A stretch of DNA of 64,000 nt, from assembly GCF_030546935.1 (NCBI RefSeq), contig NZ_JAUOPH010000003.1, positions 372,001 to 436,000 on the forward strand, written 5' to 3'. Origin of the DNA: Marinobacter sp. 2_MG-2023 (lineage in GTDB: Bacteria > Pseudomonadota > Gammaproteobacteria > Pseudomonadales > Oleiphilaceae). Made by a program: the position numbers and the translations under genes. Of the stretch, positions 23,547-32,563 are shown piece after piece (the stretch's first letter is position 1; each line of letters starts with the position of its first letter). The notes beneath the pieces were generated by a model. The model was not told the origin of the DNA. It searched no databases and was given only the letters and a program-made list of their open reading frames with translations.

Positions 23547-24154
23547 TTAGTCCCAGATTGGCGCAAAGTCCGGATCTGCTATTCGATGATTACTATTCAA
23601 CATTGTTATTTCAGACAGTTCGTTGTCAGATAAAAACAAGTCCATTCCCTTCAGATTCGATGCCAGATGCGCTCGTTTGGTAGATGAGGGAATCGCCACA
23701 ATATCCCTTTGTCTTAACCATGCAAGCACCACTTCTGGTGTTCTTGCGTTGTGGTTTTCAGCAATCCTCTGCAGGGTGTCGTCTTCCAGTGCTTTGCCGA
23801 CTGCCAATGGCATGAAACCCGTGACCTGAATACCATTTTGTTGGCAGAACTCGACTACCGCGTCATTCTGTAGGAAAGGATGGACCTCCACAATTTGGTA
23901 AGGCTCTCGCGCACACTGGGAATGAACTTGTCGCGTGCCAAATTTTCGTACCAAACCTTGGTGGTGATGAACAGATCCGACCGATCAATGCCCGAGGCAG
24001 AAAGCAGGTTTCCAATTTCATCTTCGTTTTCGTAGATCTGAGCGGTGTCGATGTGCCGGTACCCAAGGTCCAGCGACTCAGCAACAGCGGATTTCAGAGC
24101 ATCGCCTTTTAGGCGGAAGGTTCCAAGACCGGGATTAGGGATAGCGGTTCTCAT
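23547..24154 (-). pseudogene. Aldo/keto reductase with an internal deletion
   Basis: Read from 24154 the frame gives a normal AKR start: [30 protein letters not shown] with the catalytic Asp and Tyr, then [10 protein letters not shown] with the catalytic Lys, and stops soon after SLTKL. A second frame, joined at about 23880-23900, resumes with [20 protein letters not shown] and IPSSTKRAHLASN and runs to a stop at 23547. About 60 residues that belong between SLTKL and QVEVHP (the LLIHWP and GVSNF strands of the barrel) are missing and the frame is broken, so the product cannot fold. The gene is the last one of the minus-strand MFS-LLM-MDR operon. Confidence 0.8.
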
Positions 24155-24157
24155 ATT

Positions 24158-25150
24158 TTACTCCTGGTTTGCAAAATAGCGGACGTCGATGACCGTCTTG
24201 AACGGACGGTCCCGGGTTGTGGTTGCCTCCAGCGCTTCTGGTAGCGCTGTGATGGGTTCGATGCGTGGTTCCGGGGCGAGCAGGTTTTCACGAGCCACCA
24301 TTGTGAGAAGTTCCTCTCCGGCTTGACGGAACTGAGCCCATTGGCGCTCGGTGCCTACGCGAAACAGCGCGTTCAGAGCCACCTCATGCAGAGACAAGGC
24401 TTTGTCAAAGGGTGGCACCGGAGGTGTCTCCAAACGATCCTGAATACAAACCAGGTGGCCATTGGCCTCAATCAAGTCGGCCATCGACGCAGCATGCTGC
24501 GCGTTGACGGTGTCAAACACGGCGAAGAACTGGCTTTGAGAAGAATTGGTTTCCCAGGCGATTACAGTTTCGGCTCCCAACTGACGAAGCGTCTTGTGGT
24601 GCCGGGCCGAGGCCATGGCCGTCACCCGGTAGCCCCGCTGCGCCGCCAGCTGAACTAGAAATCGGCCAACCATGCCGCCGGCTCCCGTGATCAGAACATC
24701 CGCCTCCGCTCGATGCGGGACTTTTTCGATCGCCTGCCAGGCCGTCATCAATGGGCAGGGCAGCGCTGCTGCCAGAACCAGAGGCAGGATGTCAGGAACT
24801 TTCAGTAGGGCCCGGTTATCGACCACCGTGTGGCTGGCAAAGCTGCCGTTTCGGTGCAAATCCTGGTGGTACGCAACCCTTTGCCCGGGAACAAGACTCT
24901 TCACGTTCTCGCCCAATTTGAGCACAGTGCCTGCGCCGTCAACGCCGGGTGCGTGACCTATATTCCAGTTCTCTGGCCAGTTCCGGATCATTTTCCAGTC
25001 AACCGGGTTCAGGCCGATGTATTCATTCCGGATGACAACGTCGTCGGGGCCAGGTATGGGTATTGAGTTGAGGTTTTTCCATTGCAGGGCGATGGTGGGC
25101 TTGTCCTTTCCCACGACGCCCCAGGTCATTGGTCTGTCAGTTCGCATCAT
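24158..25150 (-). CDS. MDR-family alcohol dehydrogenase-like protein
   Basis: A 330-residue medium-chain oxidoreductase without a structural-zinc cluster. From the ATG at 25150: VVIRNEYIGLNPVDWKMIRNW, then HAPGVDGAGTVLKLG and GQRVAYH; the Rossmann motif is LITGAGGMVGRFLVQLAAQRG (GAGGMVG). The C-terminal end is RPFKTVIDVRYF. The start overlaps the end of the LLM gene by 14 nt with a GGGGGTG tract upstream, so it is translationally coupled. It likely reduces an enone or quinone; substrate unknown. The operon is LysR-controlled from 27368. Confidence 0.82.
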   Translation of the reverse strand: MMRTDRPMTWGVVGKDKPTIALQWKNLNSIPIPGPDDVVIRNEYIGLNPVDWKMIRNWPENWNIGHAPGVDGAGTVLKLGENVKSLVPGQRVAYHQDLHRNGSFASHTVVDNRALLKVPDILPLVLAAALPCPLMTAWQAIEKVPHRAEADVLITGAGGMVGRFLVQLAAQRGYRVTAMASARHHKTLRQLGAETVIAWETNSSQSQFFAVFDTVNAQHAASMADLIEANGHLVCIQDRLETPPVPPFDKALSLHEVALNALFRVGTERQWAQFRQAGEELLTMVARENLLAPEPRIEPITALPEALEATTTRDRPFKTVIDVRYFANQE

Positions 25151-26057
25151 GAAACACCCCCAGAACATCTTGGGCGATGAGCCGCAATGACTCGTCCACC
25201 GGGGCCTGGTTGCGCCTGAAATGAAGTCCAATGTGGTTTACACCAGCACTCTGCATCTCCTCCAGTTCCCGGAGCAGCCCCTCCCTTCCGGTCTGAAGGC
25301 CGAAGCGATGACGTCGACGCGGCGCTTTGGGATCGTCGAGATAGTCCAAGTGAATAAAGGACACATAGGGCTTGTCGCTGGCGACGTTGCGCCATAGTTT
25401 GACGCGATGCACATGCTCCTCTGGCGTTCCCGGATAAGCCAGCCAGCCACTCATGTGCTGGCCGATCCACTCCGGTGACTGCTGTGATAGCCCGGCGGAC
25501 AGCAGGGGTGGCGTTCGGGTATCCGGTAAAATGGCCTGGCCCGGTGACAATCGCGAGTCCTGTTTGCCGGTCAGAATCTCCACGCTGTTCCGGAAGGCTT
25601 GTCCGCGGTTTTCATAGTCTGCGCCAAACAATGGGTATTCCGAGGGGCGGTCTCCACTCGCCACTCCGAGCATCAAGCGGTCCTGGCTCAGTGCCTGAAC
25701 CGATGCCGCGGATTTGCGTACGATCCAAGGGCTGCGCAGTGGGAGAACAACTGCCGCAGTGCCAAGCAGAATGTTTCGGGTTATCCCGGACAGGAAACCC
25801 AGATACACCAGTGGATCGAAAACTTGGGCGGCGTCGCCGAACGACGGGTCGTATAGAGGAACATCCCGAATCCACAAGGCCCGGAACCCGAGTTCGTCGG
25901 CCAGTCTGGCCAGTGACTGATGTTGGCTGAGATCCGGTACACCAAACGGCCGCTTGTCGAGCATGCGTTGACGCTGGCCGTCCTGGGTCCAGTCGTTGTC
26001 TAGCGGAAGCTCCAGCCCAATGGTCAGGGGGCCGGCGGTTAGCTTTGAAAGCGTCAT
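25137..26057 (-). CDS. LLM-class (luciferase-like) flavin oxidoreductase
   Basis: A 306-residue member of the luciferase-like monooxygenase superfamily, TIGR03571-like. Blocks: GLELPLDNDW near the N-terminus, LARLADELGFRALWIRDVPLYDPSFG, NILLGTAAVVLPLRSPW, RLMLGVASGDRPSEYPLFG and MQSAGVNHIGLHFR. It would use reduced flavin (F420 or FMNH2) supplied by a partner. The ATG at 26057 has GAGG 7 nt upstream. It overlaps the MDR gene and follows the MFS gene by 43 nt. Confidence 0.85.
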   Translation of the reverse strand: MTLSKLTAGPLTIGLELPLDNDWTQDGQRQRMLDKRPFGVPDLSQHQSLARLADELGFRALWIRDVPLYDPSFGDAAQVFDPLVYLGFLSGITRNILLGTAAVVLPLRSPWIVRKSAASVQALSQDRLMLGVASGDRPSEYPLFGADYENRGQAFRNSVEILTGKQDSRLSPGQAILPDTRTPPLLSAGLSQQSPEWIGQHMSGWLAYPGTPEEHVHRVKLWRNVASDKPYVSFIHLDYLDDPKAPRRRHRFGLQTGREGLLRELEEMQSAGVNHIGLHFRRNQAPVDESLRLIAQDVLGVFHDAN

Positions 26058-26100
26058 CGTACACCTCAATGGGCCTCCCTTCCGGGAGGCCTCTGATGGT

Positions 26101-27273
26101 TCAGGCCGTAGCCGGTTCGCGGTTATCCAGTGTTGAAGAAATCCGGGTCAGGAGCAGGGCGCTCAGTACAATAACCCCACCAATCCAGGGCGTGTTCATC
26201 AGCCCCATATCCTCGACCACGTGCCCACCGAGCCAGGCGCCGCCGGCAATGCCGATGTTGAATGCAGCGATGTTCAATCCGGATGCAACGTCAACAGAAT
26301 GGGGCGTATAGCGCTCTGCCAGTTGAACTACGTAGACCTGCAGGCCAGGTACGTTGCCGAAGGCAAAGGCGCCCCAAACAAGCAGGGTGATGACTGCTGC
26401 AACTGGATTGTAGGCCGTGAAGGTGAGCACAAAGAGGATGGCGGCCAGGCCACTGAAAATGATGTACAGCGCCGAGGTCGGCCCAAGGCGGTCAGCCAGT
26501 TTGCCGCCCCAGATATTGCCAGTGGCTACGGAAATGCCATATACCAGAAGCAGCAGACTGACCATTCCAGGCGCAAATCCGCTGACATCCTCCAGAATGG
26601 GTGTCAGATAAGTGAAGGCCGTGAAGGTGCCGCCATAGCCGACGGCGGTCATGGCGTACACCAGGAGCAGTCGTGGATGGGTGATAACTTCAAGCTGTTG
26701 GCGAAGCGTTGCAGGCGTTGATTTCTTCAGATTTTTCGGCACCAGCAGCGCGCTGCCAATCAGTGCAATGGTACCCAGGGCAGCGACGGTCAGGAACGTA
26801 GCGCGCCAGCCGAAGGTTTGTCCGATAAACGTTCCCAGTGGCACGCCCGTCACCAGTGCAACCGTGAGGCCGGTGAACATGATCGCGATGGCGCTGGCCT
26901 CTTTGTCTTTCGAAACCAGGCTGGTGGCAATCGTTGAACCGATCGAGAAGAACACACCGTGAGCGAGCCCGGTGAGGATTCGAGCAGTCATCAGCGAAGC
27001 GTAATTTGGGGCCATCCAGGCAAGCACATTGCCAATGATGAACAGACTCATCAGCGACAGCAGCACCCATTTACGATTCCAGCGACCCGTTAATGCGGTA
27101 AGTACAGGGGCGCCAACGGCGACCCCCAGAGCATACAAGCTGACCAGGAGGCCAGCCGAAGGAAGCGTAACGCCCAGATCCTGGGCAATAGTTGGAACCA
27201 GTCCGACGATCACGAATTCGGTGGTTCCAATTGCAAAAGCACTTAACGTCAGTGCGAATAGTGCAATAGGCAT
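26101..27273 (-). CDS. MFS efflux transporter, DHA1 type
   Basis: A 390-residue inner-membrane transporter with about 12 hydrophobic segments. The first two helices (FALTLSAFAIGTTEFVIVGLVPTIA, SAGLLVSLYALGVAVGAPVLTALTGRWNRK, the latter holding the loop 2-3 signature) are typical of AraJ/YdhP/NepI-like proton-driven exporters. The ATG at 27273 has GGAG 8 nt upstream; the frame is open further upstream but that part is antisense to the LysR promoter region. It is the first gene of the MFS-LLM-MDR-AKR operon, divergent from a LysR gene 94 nt away. Confidence 0.87.
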   Translation of the reverse strand: MPIALFALTLSAFAIGTTEFVIVGLVPTIAQDLGVTLPSAGLLVSLYALGVAVGAPVLTALTGRWNRKWVLLSLMSLFIIGNVLAWMAPNYASLMTARILTGLAHGVFFSIGSTIATSLVSKDKEASAIAIMFTGLTVALVTGVPLGTFIGQTFGWRATFLTVAALGTIALIGSALLVPKNLKKSTPATLRQQLEVITHPRLLLVYAMTAVGYGGTFTAFTYLTPILEDVSGFAPGMVSLLLLVYGISVATGNIWGGKLADRLGPTSALYIIFSGLAAILFVLTFTAYNPVAAVITLLVWGAFAFGNVPGLQVYVVQLAERYTPHSVDVASGLNIAAFNIGIAGGAWLGGHVVEDMGLMNTPWIGGVIVLSALLLTRISSTLDNREPATA

Positions 27274-27367
27274 AACGGTTCTCCATTGGAGTTGATTGAC
27301 GTTGCCTAGTGTGGTCTTCCATACTTTTGCGATAAACAGTGCTTTTTGATAATTACTTTTGCGGATA

Positions 27368-28258
27368 ATGAAAATGAAAAGTCGTTCGGACGATCTCCAC
27401 TTCCTGCTCGCGGTGGTGGACAGTGGCAGCTTCAGTGGCGCAGCGGAGCAACTGGAGGTATCCGTAACCCGGGTCTCCCGCGCGGTTACCCGCTTAGAGC
27501 AGTCCCTTAACACCACGCTTCTGAATCGAACCACCCGAAAAGTAGGGCTGACAGAGGAAGGGCGCCTGTTTGTGGAGAAGGTGCGAGGTGGTTTGGCCGC
27601 ACTGGAAGAGGCGGAGGAGCAACTCGCCATTCGCAAGCAACGGCCGGCCGGGCGTTTGAGGGTAGACGCCGCAAACCCGTTTCTGTTGCATCAGATCGTT
27701 CCGCACGTTCGGGAATTCAGGAACGTTTATCCGGACCTCGAGCTCGAACTGACGGCGAGCGACACGATCGTTGACCTCCTGGAACGTCGAATCGACATCG
27801 CCATTCGGATCGGCGCACTGGATGACTCCACCCTCCACGCCCGGGTACTCGGTCGTTCTCCGCTGTCAGTGGTTGCATCACCGGAGTATCTGGAACGTCG
27901 AGGTGGGTGTGCCGCGCCTGCCGACCTCCAGGAACACGACATTATTGGTTTTACCGCCCCGGAGTCGTTGAATATCTGGCACCTGGGAGAGGGAATGAGG
28001 ATGAGACCGACCATTCGAGCGAGCAGCGGCGAAGCGGTGCGCCAGCTTTGCCTACAGGGCAACGGAGTTGCCTACCTGTCCAGCTTTATGATCGCCAATG
28101 ACCTCGAAAAAGGAGACCTGGTGGAGCTGCTGGATGGCTACGTAGTCCGGCCGAATCCCCGGGAGTTGGTCAATGCGGTTTATTACCGGAATACGACGTT
28201 GTCGGCGCGTATTCAGGTGTTTCTGGACTTCTTTGCCCAGCGTTGGACGAATCTTTGA
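27368..28258 (+). CDS. LysR-family transcriptional regulator
   Basis: A 296-residue LTTR of the CrgA/YafC group: LHFLLAVVDSGSFSGAAEQLEVSVTRVSRAVTRLEQSLNTTLLNRTTRKVGLT at the N-terminus, then an effector domain (LRVDAANPFLLHQIVPHVREF, DIAIRIGALDDSTLHARVLGR). In-frame ATGs at 27368 and 27374 are both possible. It is divergent from the MFS operon and probably controls it. A fragment of a near relative of its C-terminal region is at 11826-11880, and a degraded LysR piece follows it directly at 28416. Confidence 0.87.
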   Translation: MKMKSRSDDLHFLLAVVDSGSFSGAAEQLEVSVTRVSRAVTRLEQSLNTTLLNRTTRKVGLTEEGRLFVEKVRGGLAALEEAEEQLAIRKQRPAGRLRVDAANPFLLHQIVPHVREFRNVYPDLELELTASDTIVDLLERRIDIAIRIGALDDSTLHARVLGRSPLSVVASPEYLERRGGCAAPADLQEHDIIGFTAPESLNIWHLGEGMRMRPTIRASSGEAVRQLCLQGNGVAYLSSFMIANDLEKGDLVELLDGYVVRPNPRELVNAVYYRNTTLSARIQVFLDFFAQRWTNL

Positions 28259-28415
28259 GAAGCACACTTTTTCACAGATTCTTGGAGCCCTTAAATGTTC
28301 TCGCGCAGCCTCAGCTCGTTCGATTCAAGCAGAGCGTCGAGTCGCCACCCCACATTCACAACATCACTGATCGCGGAGTGGTTATCGAAGGAAGGATGCG
28401 CAACGATGACCCGAC

Positions 28416-28592
28416 CGCGGCGATGGCCGCGATGGGGTTTGGCAATGAGCGTGTGTCTGGCACTCTGCGATTGTCTGATATGGAGCTGGACCTCATTCAG
28501 GGCAGTTTCGATCTGGCTCTGAGGGATGCGGTGTTGCCAGACAGAAATCTGAAAGCGCGGAAACTTGCCGGTGATACACTTGTTTTTGTTGT
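28416..28592 (+). pseudogene. Degraded LysR fragment with an in-frame 93-bp deletion
   Basis: It encodes AAMAAMGFGNERVSGTLRLSDMELDLIQGSFDLALRD... and aligns with the LysR gene at 13835-14740 from about base 14067. Compared with that gene, 93 bp (31 codons) are missing exactly between two CTGCGATT repeats at 14111-14118 and 14204-14211, one of which remains here. N-terminal helix-turn-helix and C-terminal half are absent. It overlaps, antisense, the 3' end of the LysR gene at 28493. Confidence 0.7.
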
Positions 28593-29518
28593 TGACATAG
28601 GATCCCTTTCTCGTTCATTTTTTTCATGATGCCATGGCAATACTGTTTAAGAGAATCCCTCAACAATCGCACTGCTGGCGTGATGGATTGTCGTGTTGGG
28701 CAAATCAACCATAACTCCGAAACCGGTGGCGTATACTCTGGCATGACATTGATTACTCGGCCGGCCAACAGGTCGTCCGACATGTCGAGACAGGATTTCA
28801 CGGCTATGCCGTGTCCGGCCACGCACCAGCGTCTAACCAGGTCGCCGTCGTTCGATGCCCGGTTGCCTTTCATTTTTACCCGGAACTCTTCACTGTCCCG
28901 TTTAAAGGTCCACAAATCGTAGGGAATATCCTGCAGCTGATAGAAAAGTCCGTTGTGAACTGCCAGGTCGTGGGGGTGTTCTGGCGTACCGTGTTCGCTC
29001 AGGTACTCAGGTGTGGCGCAGAGAAGACGGGGAACATCGCAGATTTTGAACCCATACAGGTTGGAATCGTCCGGTGGCCCATAGCGGAGGGCCATATCGA
29101 CCGAATCCCGGAAAAAGTCCACATTACTGTCGGTAATCTGGACGCGTAAACTTAGCCCGTGATGCGAAGCCATAAGCTGGTCAATCCAGGGCACTACCCG
29201 GTTCCTTCCCAGGTCGGAGGAGACGGATAGCCGAATTTCTCCTGCCACTGTTTCGCTGCCTGAATGAATGGACTGCCTGGCTTTGCTCAGTAATCCCAAT
29301 GCCTGTTGGCATTGAGGCAGATACTTTTCGCCGGCTGCCGAGAGTCGCAGTTTGCGGGTAGAACGGATAAACAGCTCAATCCCCAATTCCTGTTCCACGC
29401 GCTTGACGGCGGCACTGGCGGTCGCGGCTCGCATATCGAGGCTGGTGGCAGCAGCGGTAATGTTCCGGAATTCGGCCACTTTAAGTACAACGTTCAGATC
29501 GTCAAAGGTCATTTTCAA
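28493..29518 (-). CDS. LysR-family regulator with a read-through tail
   Basis: A 341-residue LTTR: MKMTFDDLNVVLKVAEFRNITAAA, helix-turn-helix region SLDMRAATASAAVKRVEQELGIELF, effector domain starting RLSVSSDLGRNRVVPW. The expected end of a protein of this group is near CHGIMKK, at about residue 300. The frame continues another 40 residues through 28493-28620, antisense to the LysR relic at 28416-28592, giving a tail (EKGILCQQQKQVYHRQ...) unlike any LysR. The normal stop has probably been lost with a deletion. It is divergent from the ZADH gene at 29624. Confidence 0.8.
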   Translation of the reverse strand: MKMTFDDLNVVLKVAEFRNITAAATSLDMRAATASAAVKRVEQELGIELFIRSTRKLRLSAAGEKYLPQCQQALGLLSKARQSIHSGSETVAGEIRLSVSSDLGRNRVVPWIDQLMASHHGLSLRVQITDSNVDFFRDSVDMALRYGPPDDSNLYGFKICDVPRLLCATPEYLSEHGTPEHPHDLAVHNGLFYQLQDIPYDLWTFKRDSEEFRVKMKGNRASNDGDLVRRWCVAGHGIAVKSCLDMSDDLLAGRVINVMPEYTPPVSELWLICPTRQSITPAVRLLRDSLKQYCHGIMKKMNEKGILCQQQKQVYHRQVSALSDFCLATPHPSEPDRNCPE

Positions 29519-29623
29519 AAATTATTTGATTATGTTTATGGGATTGGCCTGTTTTTCATAGTGTAAAGAGAGATCACACTGCTGGCCATGATCAAACACG
29601 ACCGGCTCACTGTGGAGAACAAC

Positions 29624-30667
29624 ATGAAAGCAGTTGGATACACTGAATCCTTACCCATTAACGATCCAAAATCCCTTCAGGATGTTGAAATACCAAAACC
29701 AATTGCAAACGGAAGGGACCTGTTGGTCCGGATTCGGGCGATTGGCGTCAATCCGGTTGATTTTAAGGTACGTCAGCGAGCAGCCGCGGAGCCGGGCCAG
29801 TTCAAGGTTCTGGGCTGGGACGCTGTCGGAGAAGTTGTAGCGACAGGTGAGGGCGCCTCATTGTTCAAGCCCGGCGATCAGGTGTACTACGCAGGCGATG
29901 TAACCAGGCAGGGCAGCAATGCGGAATACCAGATCGTTGACGAGCGCATTGTTGGTCGCAAACCCGCCAGCCTGAGTGATGCGGAAGCCGCAGCACTGCC
30001 CCTGACTACCATCACGGCTTGGGAAATGCTGTTTGACCATCTCGGGCTTGAACAGCAGCAGCCGGGAAATGTGCATCCGAGTGAGCAGGTGATCCTTGTG
30101 ACTGGCGCTGCGGGCGGCGTTGGTTCCATTCTGATCCAGCTGGCGAAGAACTTGACGGGTGCCACCGTTGTGGCAACAGCCTCCCGCCCAGAGTCCCGCG
30201 AATGGGTCGAATCATTGGGGGCCGACTTCGTTGTAAACCACCGGGAATCACTGCAGCCGCAGGTTGAACAATTGGTGTCAGAGGGCAAAATTGCCCCGAT
30301 CACACATGTCGCCAGCCTGAATGCCACCGATCAGTATTTCGATGATTACGTGGCTCTGCTCCAGCCATTTGGCAAGATCGCCATGATTGACGATCCTGCT
30401 GTGCTGGATGTGATGAAAATCAAACCCAAAAGCCTGTCACTGCATATTGAGTTTATGTTTGCGCGTTCTATGCACGGCGCCGATGACATACAGGTGCAGC
30501 ACAACCTTCTTGAGACGGTAGCGAGTCTCGTGGATCTGGGGGTTATTCGAAGCACGGCCGGAAAAAACCTTGGTCTGATTAACGCCGAAAACCTGCGTGC
30601 TGCACACACCGAGCTGGAAGCCGGCAAAGCGGTTGGCAAAATTGTTTTGGAAGGTTTTGAGAAGTGA
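29624..30667 (+). CDS. Zinc-type alcohol dehydrogenase-like protein (ZADH/QOR)
   Basis: A 347-residue MDR protein starting MKAVGYTESLPINDP with GGAG 6 nt upstream. GroES-like part VRIRAIGVNPVDFKVRQR, VLGWDAVGEVVATGEG, GDQVYYAGD; Rossmann motif VTGAAGGVGSILIQLAKNL (GAAGGVG); C-terminal GKAVGKIVLEGFEK. Matches the family often annotated 'zinc-binding alcohol dehydrogenase', although I see no zinc-ligand set. It is divergent from a LysR gene with 105 nt between starts, and a strong two-way terminator follows. Confidence 0.86.
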   Translation: MKAVGYTESLPINDPKSLQDVEIPKPIANGRDLLVRIRAIGVNPVDFKVRQRAAAEPGQFKVLGWDAVGEVVATGEGASLFKPGDQVYYAGDVTRQGSNAEYQIVDERIVGRKPASLSDAEAAALPLTTITAWEMLFDHLGLEQQQPGNVHPSEQVILVTGAAGGVGSILIQLAKNLTGATVVATASRPESREWVESLGADFVVNHRESLQPQVEQLVSEGKIAPITHVASLNATDQYFDDYVALLQPFGKIAMIDDPAVLDVMKIKPKSLSLHIEFMFARSMHGADDIQVQHNLLETVASLVDLGVIRSTAGKNLGLINAENLRAAHTELEAGKAVGKIVLEGFEK

Positions 30668-30681
30668 AGCCTTTGAAATTC

Positions 30682-30713
30682 CCAGTAAGGATGGCTAACG
30701 CCATCCTTACTGG
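30682..30713. terminator. Two-way terminator hairpin
   Basis: CCAGTAAGGATGGC (30682-30695), loop TAAC, GCCATCCTTACTGG (30700-30713): a perfect 14-bp stem between the convergent ZADH and LysR genes. Confidence 0.7.
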
Positions 30714-30722
30714 TCACGCTGG

Positions 30723-31625
30723 TCACTCCTGGATTTCGGCCGAAAACACCTCAACCAGGTAATCAATCATTGCCCGGACTTTAAGGGGTAGCCGCCGATC
30801 AGGCGAGAACAGCACGTATAGCCCGCCTGGCTCCAGAGGTGGGTGGTCCAGGCTCAGGGATATCAGTTCGCCGTTGACCAGGGCATCTGCCACGATGAAC
30901 TCGGGTTGATAGATAATGCCCTGGCCCCGAATGGCGGCCGCCATCAAGGCATCGCCATTGTCGGCTCTGAGGTTGCCCTTTACTGGAACCTCTATATCGC
31001 CATGGTGGCCAAACGCCCAAAAACCCTTGCTCTGGAACGGAGACAGGGTGTAACTCAGGCAGTTGTGGCTGGATAAATCAGACACGCGTTGAGGTGTGCC
31101 GTGCTTGGCGAGGTAATCCGGCGAGGCACAGACTTTCATGGGGCTATCTCCCAGGCGCCGCGCTCTGAGATCGCTGTCCGCCAGATAGCCCACGCGGAAA
31201 ATCAGGTCCCAGCTGCCGTCAAATAGATTGTGCCGTGAATCACTCAGCCCCAGTTCAACGTCCACCATCGGGTAGCGCTCGGTAAACCCGGGGATCAGTG
31301 GAGCAATGAACCGAAGCCCGAAGGAGAGCGGAACATTAACCCGCAAACGCCCCTTTGCTTCTTGCCGCTGGGCGGAGATGTCAGATTCCACTTCGTCCAG
31401 ATCCTGAAGAATACGCTGGCATCCTTCCAGATATTCTCTGCCAGGATCGGTCAGGGACAGCCCTCTGGTTGTCCGATGGAGCAGCTTGACTCCAAATCTC
31501 GCTTCAAGGGCATCGACATGTTTGGTCGCCATAGCCGGAGATATTCCTAGCGTCCGTCCCGCAGCTGACAAACTGCCGCGAGAGGCCGCCTGGACAAAAA
31601 CACGCATACTGGTATACCGGTCCAA
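30723..31625 (-). CDS. LysR-family transcriptional regulator
   Basis: A 300-residue LTTR of the CrgA type: MDRYTSMRVFVQAASRGSLSAAGRTLGISPAMATKHVDALEARFGVKLLHRTTRGLSLT, effector domain LRVNVPLSFGLRFIAPLIPGF, and LYVLFSPDRRLPLKVRAM near the end. It is divergent from the SIP-dioxygenase pair with 150 nt between starts and likely regulates it. A 49-bp piece of its C-terminal coding part recurs at 14771-14819. Confidence 0.88.
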   Translation of the reverse strand: MDRYTSMRVFVQAASRGSLSAAGRTLGISPAMATKHVDALEARFGVKLLHRTTRGLSLTDPGREYLEGCQRILQDLDEVESDISAQRQEAKGRLRVNVPLSFGLRFIAPLIPGFTERYPMVDVELGLSDSRHNLFDGSWDLIFRVGYLADSDLRARRLGDSPMKVCASPDYLAKHGTPQRVSDLSSHNCLSYTLSPFQSKGFWAFGHHGDIEVPVKGNLRADNGDALMAAAIRGQGIIYQPEFIVADALVNGELISLSLDHPPLEPGGLYVLFSPDRRLPLKVRAMIDYLVEVFSAEIQE

Positions 31626-31775
31626 TGTTTACTTCCTACTCTCAGTTAAAGCTCTCCAGTGATTATAGCCGGTTCTAACACACAGATGCGTTGGCTATAG
31701 TGCAGGGGCTGGAAACTACACAGGCACTCTTTTCCTTAATTATTGATACCCCCTAGATAAATCAGGAGTGACGTT

Positions 31776-32528
31776 TTGGCTAAACCCCAAGCGAGAGAGC
31801 TCGAAGTAAAAAGGCGTTCGTGGGTGACGAAAAACATGCTCCGAATCACCCTCGGCGGCAATGGGCTGGAAGATTTTCCACAAGGGCAGGAGAGTGCCTA
31901 TATCAAACTGCTGTTTCCTCAAGGCGGTGACGCTCGCCCCTTGATGCGAACCTACACTATCCGCGATCAGCGCTCCGAAGAAATCGACGTCGATTTTGTC
32001 ATACACGAGGACCATGGTCCGGCGTCTGCCTGGGCCAGTGTAGCTGAGCCCGGAGACAGGATTCTTGTGGCAGGCCCCGGGGCGCGGAAGCTTGTCAGTC
32101 AAGACGGCGACTGGTTCCTGCTGGCAGCTGACATGACCGCCCTTCCGGCCCTTAGCGTCAATCTGGAACAACTCCCCGCGGATGCTCGCGGTTATGCGGT
32201 GATCGAAGTTCGCGAGGAGGGCGACATTCAGACCTTGAAGCACCCGCCTGGACTGGAAACCCACTGGGTCATCAACCCAAAACCATGCCCTGAGGGGCGC
32301 CCTCTATTGGAGAAAGTGCAGTCTTTGGCTGTTATGCCGGGCACACCTTCGGTATGGGCAGCCTGTGAATTCGGCTCTATGCGTGCCTTAAGGCAGTATT
32401 TTCGCCAGGTTTTTGATGTGCCGAAAGCCCAATTCTATGTGTCCAGCTATTGGAAGATCGGCCAGACGGAAGATGGGCATAAGAAAGCAAAACAAAGTGA
32501 TAGCCAGGACTCTGCAGCTTCACGTTAG
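31776..32528 (+). CDS. Siderophore-interacting protein (FAD/NAD reductase)
   Basis: A 250-residue ViuB/SIP-type flavin reductase. FAD-binding barrel: ARELEVKRRSWVTKNMLRITLGG and RPLMRTYTIRDQR (RxYTxR); then HGPASAWASVAEPGDRILVAGPGARK and the C-terminal SIP domain VWAACEFGSMRALRQYF with VSSYWKIGQTEDGHKKAK. These reduce ferric siderophores or heme-like complexes in the cytoplasm. The start is TTG (31776), backed by AGGAG 7 nt upstream; no ATG lies nearby. The dioxygenase gene follows after 35 nt. Confidence 0.87.
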   Translation: MAKPQARELEVKRRSWVTKNMLRITLGGNGLEDFPQGQESAYIKLLFPQGGDARPLMRTYTIRDQRSEEIDVDFVIHEDHGPASAWASVAEPGDRILVAGPGARKLVSQDGDWFLLAADMTALPALSVNLEQLPADARGYAVIEVREEGDIQTLKHPPGLETHWVINPKPCPEGRPLLEKVQSLAVMPGTPSVWAACEFGSMRALRQYFRQVFDVPKAQFYVSSYWKIGQTEDGHKKAKQSDSQDSAASR

Positions 32529-32563
32529 TCAAATGCGTTATCAAGATTCAAAGAGGATAACCC

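Noticed and set aside
26101-27636. Long N-terminal extension of the MFS gene.
   Set aside because: The added stretch is antisense to the LysR gene; the ATG at 27273 starts at the first helix with a GGAG in place.
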